Notes under the pieces: generated by a model | What the model was told of the DNA's origin: nothing | The model's database searches: none | The model's input: only the letters and a program-made list of their open reading frames with translations | From: Streptomyces rishiriensis | Lineage (GTDB): Bacteria > Actinomycetota > Actinomycetes > Streptomycetales > Streptomycetaceae | Direction of reading: 5' to 3' | Assembly (NCBI RefSeq): GCF_003112535.1 | Contig: NZ_BEWA01000007.1 | Coordinates: 186,001-250,000, forward strand | Length of the DNA stretch: 64,000 nucleotides | Shown here: positions 59,247-64,000 of the stretch, piece by piece | Layout: each line of letters starts with the position of its first letter | Numbering within the stretch: position 1 is the stretch's first letter | Translations under genes and position numbers: made by a program

Positions 59247-60761
59247 CTAGGCCAGCCTGATCACGTTCCAGGACAGCGGCTCCAGCGTCGCCGTCAGCCT
59301 GCCGTCCGTCAGCGTCGTGCCCTCGGCCGGGTGTGGGGCGACCCGCTCGGGGTCGGCAAGGGTGTTGCGGGCGTCGGGGTCGGCGTCCGCGAGCACGCTG
59401 TGCTCCACGACCGACGTCAGGCCGAGGCTGTCCAGCCGGACCTGGAGGGGGAGCGCGTCGGTGCGGCCGCGGTTGACGGCGAAGACGGTGACCGACCCGT
59501 CCTCGGCACGGACCGCGGTCGCGTGCAGCAGGTCCGTCTCGCCGTACTTGCGCGTCCGGTACGTCGGCGACTCCACCCGGACGTCGAGGACCTGGCCGCG
59601 GCCGTACCGGGCGGCCTGGGCGAAGGGGAAGAACGTCGTCTGCCGCCAGGCCGGACCGCCGGGCTCGGTCATGATCGGCGCGATGACGTTGACGAGCTGG
59701 GCGAGACAGGCGACCGCGACCCGGTCGGCGTGCCGCAGCAGCGCGATCAGCAGGGAGCCGAAGACGACGGCGTCGGTGACGCTGTAGCAGTCCTCCAGCA
59801 GACGCGGGGCCTGCGGCCAGTCGCTCCGGTCGATGCCCTTGGCGTGCTCCTCCCACTCGGGCAGGTACCAGACGTTCCACTCGTCGAAGGAGAGGTTGAT
59901 CCGCTTCTTCGACTTCAGCCGCGCGCCCACGTGGTCGGCGGTCGCCACCACGTTCTCGATGAACGACTCCATGTCGACGGCGGAGGCGAGGAAGGAGTCG
60001 ACGTCACCGTCCTCGGGCCAGTAGTAGGCGTGCAGCGAGATGTGGTCGACGAGGTCGTACGTCTCCTGGAGGACCGTCGCCTCCCACTCGGCGAACGTCG
60101 GCATGGACTGGCTGGAGGAGCCGCAGGCGACGAGCTCCACGCCGGGGTCGAGCTGGCGCATGGCCCGGGCGGTCTCGGCGGCGAGACGGCCGTACTCCTC
60201 GGCCGTCTTGTGGCCGGTCTGCCAGGGACCGTCCATCTCGTTGCCCAGGCACCACAGCTTGATGCCGAAGGGGTCCTTGTCGCCGTGGCTCACGCGGAGG
60301 TCGGAGAGGGCGGTGCCCTCGGCGTGGTTGGCGTACTCCTGGAGCGCCAGGGCCTCGGCGACTCCGCGCGTGCCGAGGTTGACGGCCATCATGGGCTCGG
60401 CGTGCGGGCCGATCTTCCTCAGGAAGCCGATGAACTCGGAGAGGCCGAAGCGGTTGGTCTCCGTGGAGTGCCAGGCCAGGTCGAGGCGGCGGGGGCGGTC
60501 CGCCACGGGGCCGACCGAGTCCTCCCACCGGTAGCCGGAGACGAAGTTGCCGCCCGGGTAGCGGACGGCCGTGACGCCGAGTTCCCGCACGAGGTCCAGG
60601 ACGTCCGTGCGAAGACCCTCGGCGTCGGCCGCGGGGTGGCCGGGCTCGAAGACGCCCGTGTAGACGCAGCGGCCGAGGTGTTCGACGAAGGAGCCGAAGA
60701 GACGGGGGTTCACCTCGCCGGTGACGAAGGCGGGGTCGAGGGTGAAACGGGCGGTGCTCAT
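59247..60761 (-). CDS. abfA: Alpha-L-arabinofuranosidase, glycoside hydrolase family 51
   Basis: 504 aa, no signal peptide, so intracellular. It releases L-arabinofuranose from arabino-oligosaccharides. Acid/base Glu175 in WCLGNEMDGPW; nucleophile Glu294 in LSFDEWNVWYL; FGSFVEHLGRCVYTGVFEPGH and RYPGGNFVSGYRWED are also family marks. The C-terminal beta domain carries VFAVNRGRTDALPLQV. GAGAGG precedes the ATG. The upstream region has a good promoter, the shared CGAnATnyCGAAC motif and a LacI-type dyad, so it is probably induced together with the furanose transporter and dehydratase genes. Confidence 0.95.
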   Translation of the reverse strand: MSTARFTLDPAFVTGEVNPRLFGSFVEHLGRCVYTGVFEPGHPAADAEGLRTDVLDLVRELGVTAVRYPGGNFVSGYRWEDSVGPVADRPRRLDLAWHSTETNRFGLSEFIGFLRKIGPHAEPMMAVNLGTRGVAEALALQEYANHAEGTALSDLRVSHGDKDPFGIKLWCLGNEMDGPWQTGHKTAEEYGRLAAETARAMRQLDPGVELVACGSSSQSMPTFAEWEATVLQETYDLVDHISLHAYYWPEDGDVDSFLASAVDMESFIENVVATADHVGARLKSKKRINLSFDEWNVWYLPEWEEHAKGIDRSDWPQAPRLLEDCYSVTDAVVFGSLLIALLRHADRVAVACLAQLVNVIAPIMTEPGGPAWRQTTFFPFAQAARYGRGQVLDVRVESPTYRTRKYGETDLLHATAVRAEDGSVTVFAVNRGRTDALPLQVRLDSLGLTSVVEHSVLADADPDARNTLADPERVAPHPAEGTTLTDGRLTATLEPLSWNVIRLA

Positions 60762-60911
60762 CTTGGCCTCTCAGGTCTCGGTTGCCGCTGCGGGTTCCTC
60801 TGCGGGTTCCTCCGCGGGCGCGACGCGTGGACTGCGGCGTCCGGCCGCACGGGCCCGCGCGCCGTCTCCGTGCTCCTGTCCTTCTCCGTGCTCCTGCCGG
60901 TCCAGTGAGGG

Positions 60912-60926
60912 AGGTTCGGTATATCG
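60912..60926 (-). promoter_or_regulatory. CGAnATnyCGAAC motif, copy 4 (abfA)
   Basis: Minus strand CGATATACCGAACCT, starting 26 nt after the -10 box. That is the same position relative to the promoter as copy 2 in the dehydratase operon (25 nt). Confidence 0.55.
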
Positions 60927-60951
60927 GATCATGCTCGTGTCTTCGAACGGG

Positions 60952-60981
60952 ACCGTAAAATCCGCCCCGCCCGCCCGTCAA
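60952..60981 (-). promoter_or_regulatory. Promoter of abfA
   Basis: Minus strand TTGACG (60976-60981), 18-bp spacer, TACGGT (60952-60957). Confidence 0.7.
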
Positions 60982-60999
60982 TGGTTTCGACGTGATCTC

Positions 61000-61013
61000 T
61001 GACAGCGCTTTCT
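61000..61013. promoter_or_regulatory. LacI-type dyad upstream of abfA
   Basis: TGACAGCGCTTTCT: arms GACAGC/GCTTTC around the AGCGCT centre with one mismatch. It is centred about 30 bp upstream of the -35. Confidence 0.45.
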
Positions 61014-61107
61014 ACCACCGCTCCCGTCCCCGCTTCTCGTGACGTGAGCACAACCGGCCGCGTAGGCTCGAACGGGCTGCCGCCGGGCGGTGGAGAAGGG
61101 GGAGCGG

Positions 61108-61746
61108 ATGGACATCGCGGGCGCGCGCGAGAGGGCGGCCCGGATCGCCTCGGCGCTGCGGCGCACGCGGACCGGACCGGCCATGCGCGAGCTGACCGGC
61201 GATCTCTCCGCCGCGCTGCGGGCGCGTCCCCGTCGCCCGTCCGGGGTGCGGGACGTGTGCCGGGCACTGTGCGAGGAGATGTCCGCACGGCGCGGCGGCC
61301 GGCCCGTCGAGGTGCGGTTCGAGCGGTTCCCCGACGAGATCGAAGTCACCGGCCTGTGGGTGGAGTTCCAGGAGTTCGACCTGGTGATCGTGGAGGAACG
61401 GGCCGAGGCCGTACAGCAGTTGGTCATCCTCGGCCATGAGCTGTGGCATCTGCACGCCGGGCACCGCCATCACCATCACGGCGTCGGCACGGTGGCGGCG
61501 GGCGTGCTGGCCGACCGGTCCGGCTGGGACTCCATCGCGCTGACCGTCGCTGCGCGCAACGGCTCCCGCGAGGACGACGAGGCCGAGGCCGACGACTTCG
61601 GCCACCGCCTCGCGGCGCGGTTGCGGCGCTATCTGTCCGACTCCGGGCCGGGCGGCCCGGGACCGGCCGCCGCCGGACCGGGCGCGGAGACGGCCGCGGT
61701 CCAGCGCACGCTGGGCTACCGGGGACGCCGGGGTACCGCGCGGTGA
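61108..61746 (+). CDS. HExxH metallopeptidase-like protein (ImmA/IrrE family)
   Basis: 212 aa from ATG 61108 (MDIAGARERAARIAS) with GGGGGAG just upstream; an earlier in-frame GTG is less well placed. The zinc motif HELWH is at residues 110-114 (LVILGHELWHLHAGH), followed by a His run and a later acidic cluster (DDEAEADDFGHRLAARL) that supplies the third ligand as in ImmA/IrrE proteins. The N-terminus is helical and basic. In streptomycetes such proteins are usually annotated as toxin or regulator components. It overlaps the next membrane gene by GTGA, so the two are co-translated. Confidence 0.85.
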   Translation: MDIAGARERAARIASALRRTRTGPAMRELTGDLSAALRARPRRPSGVRDVCRALCEEMSARRGGRPVEVRFERFPDEIEVTGLWVEFQEFDLVIVEERAEAVQQLVILGHELWHLHAGHRHHHHGVGTVAAGVLADRSGWDSIALTVAARNGSREDDEAEADDFGHRLAARLRRYLSDSGPGGPGPAAAGPGAETAAVQRTLGYRGRRGTAR

Positions 61747-63017
61747 ACCACGGGCTGTACATCTCCTTCTGGCTGCCCACCGTGGTCCTCGGCGCGGCCC
61801 TCGCCATCAAGCTGCCCAGCATCCTCAAACTCTGGCGGGACCCGCTGCTGCGCGCCGTCGGCGGTCTGCTGGTGTTCGCCTGCGCGGTGTTCGTGTTCGC
61901 GGCCCCGAAGACCATCGCCTGGGCCAACCGGGTCACCGGCGTGCCGAACATCGCCGCACCCTGGGTGTACTCCCTGCTCACCGCGCTGTCCGCGTCCTGG
62001 CTGCTGCTCATCATCGCCTGGCGCAACGGCCGTACCGAGCGCTCGGCCCAGACCCGGCGCGCGACGCGCTGGGTGGTCTCCGTCTACGCGGGCGTGGTGG
62101 TCGCCCTGTGGGTGCTCTTCGCGCTGGCCGACGTGCCCGTGGAGCGGATCCGGGACCTCGACACGTACTACGCCAACACCCCGTACATGCGCGAGGAGAT
62201 CCTGCTCTACCTGCTCGCGCACACGGTGGCCTGCTCGGTCACCGCCCGGCTGGTGTGGAACTGGAGCCGCACCGAGGGCCTCGACGCCTGGCTGCGCTGG
62301 GGGCTGCGCTTCCTGGGGGCGGGCTATGTGACCAACCTGCTGTTCAGCGCGGCCAAACTGACAGCCGTCGCGGCCCGTTGGACCGGGCACGACCTTGACT
62401 GGCTGAACACGAGCATCGCGCCGTCGGCGGCCTGCATCGCCGCCACGCTGGTCGCGGTCGGCTTCATCGTGCCGCACGCCGGCCAGTATCTGCAGGAGCG
62501 CTGGCGGGTACGCCGCCGGCACCGGAGCCTGAAGCCGCTGTCCCGGCTGATGCGGACCGTCACCGGCGGACGCGAGCCGTTCGACCTGCGGGCCACCCCC
62601 GAGCTGCGGCTGATCCGCCGCGAGACGTTCATCCGCGACGCGCTCCTGCAACTGGCCCGCCATCTGGACGACGGCCTGCGCGCCCGGTCCTACGACGCCG
62701 CCGTCGCCCTCGGCTTCGAGCGCGGCCGGGCGCAGGCTCTGGCCGCGGGCGTCGCGCTGCTGGACGCCGTCGAGGCGAGGGAGCGGTCGCAGCGCGGCCC
62801 GGTGGCGCAGGAAGCTCCCAAGCCCCCGCGGGCCGACGCCCGGACCGCCTCCCCCGCCTCCCCAGTCACCCCCGCCGCTTCCTCCTCAGGTCCGGACACC
62901 ACCTACCTCCTGCGGGAGATCCAGGCCGTGTCCCGCGTCCTTCGCCACCCCGTCGACCTCCAGGCGGTCCGCAACCACGCGGCCGCCCCGGCAGAGAGCA
63001 TGTCCACGCATGAGTGA
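61743..63017 (+). CDS. MAB_1171c-type integral membrane protein (putative transporter)
   Basis: 424 aa, GTG start in a GTGA overlap. The N-terminal ~250 residues hold seven or so helices: GLYISFWLPTVVLGAALAIKLPSI, AVGGLLVFACAVFVFAAPKTI, YSLLTALSASWLLLIIAW, WVVSVYAGVVVALWVLFALA, LLYLLAHTVACSVTARLVW, and two more. The C-terminal half is cytoplasmic, with an Arg-rich region (YLQERWRVRRRHRSLKPLSRL) and a Pro/Ala-rich linker. This is the MAB_1171c family that accompanies ImmA-like genes in actinobacteria; transport has not been shown. It overlaps the next gene by 8 bp. Confidence 0.85.
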   Translation: MNHGLYISFWLPTVVLGAALAIKLPSILKLWRDPLLRAVGGLLVFACAVFVFAAPKTIAWANRVTGVPNIAAPWVYSLLTALSASWLLLIIAWRNGRTERSAQTRRATRWVVSVYAGVVVALWVLFALADVPVERIRDLDTYYANTPYMREEILLYLLAHTVACSVTARLVWNWSRTEGLDAWLRWGLRFLGAGYVTNLLFSAAKLTAVAARWTGHDLDWLNTSIAPSAACIAATLVAVGFIVPHAGQYLQERWRVRRRHRSLKPLSRLMRTVTGGREPFDLRATPELRLIRRETFIRDALLQLARHLDDGLRARSYDAAVALGFERGRAQALAAGVALLDAVEARERSQRGPVAQEAPKPPRADARTASPASPVTPAASSSGPDTTYLLREIQAVSRVLRHPVDLQAVRNHAAAPAESMSTHE

Positions 63018-64000
63018 GCCCTCCACCCCCGCCAGAACCGCCGTAGTGCTGGGGGGATCCCATGCGGGCATGCTCGCCGCACGCGCCCTGAGCGGCTTCG
63101 CCGACCGGGTCGTCGTGATCGAGCGGGACGTGCTGCCCGACGGCCCGGCGCCCCGCCGGGGTCTGCCCCAGGCACGCCACGCCCACATGCTGTGGTCGGG
63201 CGGGGTGCGGGCCGTGGAGGAACTGCTGCCGGGCGTCACCGAGGCCCTGCGGGACGCCGGTGCGCGCCGGTCGCCGGTCACGACCGACATGGTCGTCATG
63301 GGCCCGCGGGGCTGGTTCCGCCGCTGGCCCGAGTCCCACCACGTGATCCTCGCCGGACGCGATCTGCTCGACGCGACGATCCGCGCCCGGGTGCTCGCCG
63401 ACGAGCGGATCGAACTGCTCGCCGGGGCGGAGGCGACGGGTCTGGTGGGGGACGCCGGGGCCGTCACGGGAGTGCGGGTGCGGACGCGGGTCGGGAGGGA
63501 CGGACGGGACGGCCCGGAAACCGGCCCCAGCGACTCGGCGTCCGGCCCGGCGAACGACTCGGCGTCCGGTCCGGAGCGGATCGTGCCGGCCGCCCTGGTC
63601 GTCGACGCGACCGGGCGGGGCTCGCGGGCGGCCGGGTGGCTCCAGGACCTCGGGCTGCCCGCGGTGGAGCGGCGCGAGGTGGACTCGGGGCTGGCCTACG
63701 CGAGCCGGCTCTATCTGGCGCCCGAGCAGGCCCGCTCCGGGTATCCGATCGTCAACGTGCAGCCCGACCCTCGGGACGGCCGTCCGGGCCGGGCGGGGTT
63801 CCTGCTGCCCATCGAGGACGGTCGCTGGATCGTGACCCTCAACGGCACGCGGGGCGGCGAACCGACCGCCGAGAACGACGATTTCGTCCGCTTCGCGCGC
63901 GAGGAGCTGCGCCACCCGGTCATCGGGGAGCTGCTGGACCGGGCCGAGCCGCTGTCGGACGTGTCGTACACCCGGGCCACGGTCAATCGCCGCAGCTACT
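63010..64000 (+). CDS. FAD-dependent oxidoreductase/monooxygenase, partial
   Basis: Starts at ATG 63010 (MSEPSTPARTAVVLGG), overlapping the membrane gene by 8 bp, and runs off the right edge (at least 330 aa). Rossmann FAD-binding motif AVVLGGSHAGMLAARALSGFADRVVVIERD, then GLPQARHAHMLWSGG, GRDLLDATIRARVLADERIEL, and the second motif ALVVDATGRGSRAAGWL (D-x-T-G-R-G). It resembles geranylgeranyl-reductase/halogenase-like flavoproteins. Residues ~160-185 contain a Gly/Ser/Asp-rich insertion. The substrate is unknown. Co-translation with the metallopeptidase and membrane protein suggests one functional unit. Confidence 0.88.
   Translation, partial: MSEPSTPARTAVVLGGSHAGMLAARALSGFADRVVVIERDVLPDGPAPRRGLPQARHAHMLWSGGVRAVEELLPGVTEALRDAGARRSPVTTDMVVMGPRGWFRRWPESHHVILAGRDLLDATIRARVLADERIELLAGAEATGLVGDAGAVTGVRVRTRVGRDGRDGPETGPSDSASGPANDSASGPERIVPAALVVDATGRGSRAAGWLQDLGLPAVERREVDSGLAYASRLYLAPEQARSGYPIVNVQPDPRDGRPGRAGFLLPIEDGRWIVTLNGTRGGEPTAENDDFVRFAREELRHPVIGELLDRAEPLSDVSYTRATVNRRSY

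Larger units (their letters stand above)
60762..61107. other. 346-bp divergent control region upstream of abfA
   Basis: No gene here. From right to left for abfA it holds a LacI-type dyad (61000-61013), the promoter (60952-60981), the shared motif (60912-60926) and a ~150-nt leader. The far right also carries the ribosome site of the metallopeptidase gene. Confidence 0.6.

Overview
The window is chromosomal DNA of a Streptomyces (or very close actinomycete). The sequence is GC-rich, with many GTG starts and 4-bp ATGA/GTGA overlaps. It carries the Streptomyces-type fatty-acid block (PucR-type FasR, then fabD-fabH-acpP-fabF), a homodimeric AceE, and Streptomyces families such as DUF3052, DUF3145, DUF4429 and the SCO2400 family. 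No rRNA, tRNA, CRISPR array, insertion sequence, phage gene or attachment site was found. Genes are densely packed on both strands and look like core chromosome, apart from one broken gene near 31.9 kb.

Layout. 1-6.8 kb: a tellurium/stress (Ter) cluster with a phosphoribosyltransferase-TRSP protein (cut by the left edge), a CitE-like aldolase, four TerD/TerA-type domain proteins and a DUF475/TerC-like membrane protein. 6.9-11.1 kb: AhpE-like peroxiredoxin, DUF3052 protein and pyruvate dehydrogenase E1 (aceE). 11.2-20.8 kb: small independent units, namely a K+ channel, a TetR/MFS efflux pair with overlapping divergent promoters, a DUF1023 hydrolase, a DUF4429 protein, a MerR/aldo-keto reductase pair, a GNAT acetyltransferase, a serine hydrolase and a pirin. 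20.9-25.8 kb: fasR and the essential type II fatty-acid genes, closed by a strong terminator. 25.9-38.3 kb: DUF3145 protein, secreted SGNH lipoprotein, aldose epimerase, GH3 beta-glucosidase with divergent TetR, EI24 membrane protein, beta-lactamase-fold hydrolase, NADP oxidoreductase with divergent MarR, a GntR plus a stand-alone UTRA protein, and an HATPase anti-sigma-like protein.

38.3-61 kb is a sugar-catabolism region. It holds a galactofuranose-type (Ytf/Yjf) ABC transporter with a LacI regulator, an enolase-superfamily dehydratase coupled to a Zn alcohol dehydrogenase, a U32-like barrel protein of unknown role, a ChvE/MmsA/MmsB-type multiple-monosaccharide transporter, a second aldose epimerase and a GH51 alpha-L-arabinofuranosidase. 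A short motif, CGAnATnyCGAAC, lies upstream of four of these units. At two of them it sits at the same place just after the promoter, so a shared repressor is plausible. Between them lie an SCO2400-family zinc-ribbon protein, an aminotransferase with a long Pro/Ala/Met-rich tail, a Tat-exported intradiol dioxygenase, a secreted DUF4360 protein and an Rrf2 regulator. The right edge (61.1-64 kb) carries an overlapping trio: HExxH metallopeptidase (ImmA/IrrE-like), MAB_1171c-type membrane protein and FAD oxidoreductase (cut by the edge).

At least twelve genes have a TAnnnT -10 box 6-7 nt before the start codon and no clear ribosome binding site. This predicts leaderless mRNAs, concentrated between 11 and 36 kb. 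All functional names come from reading motifs and family resemblance by eye; no database search was run.
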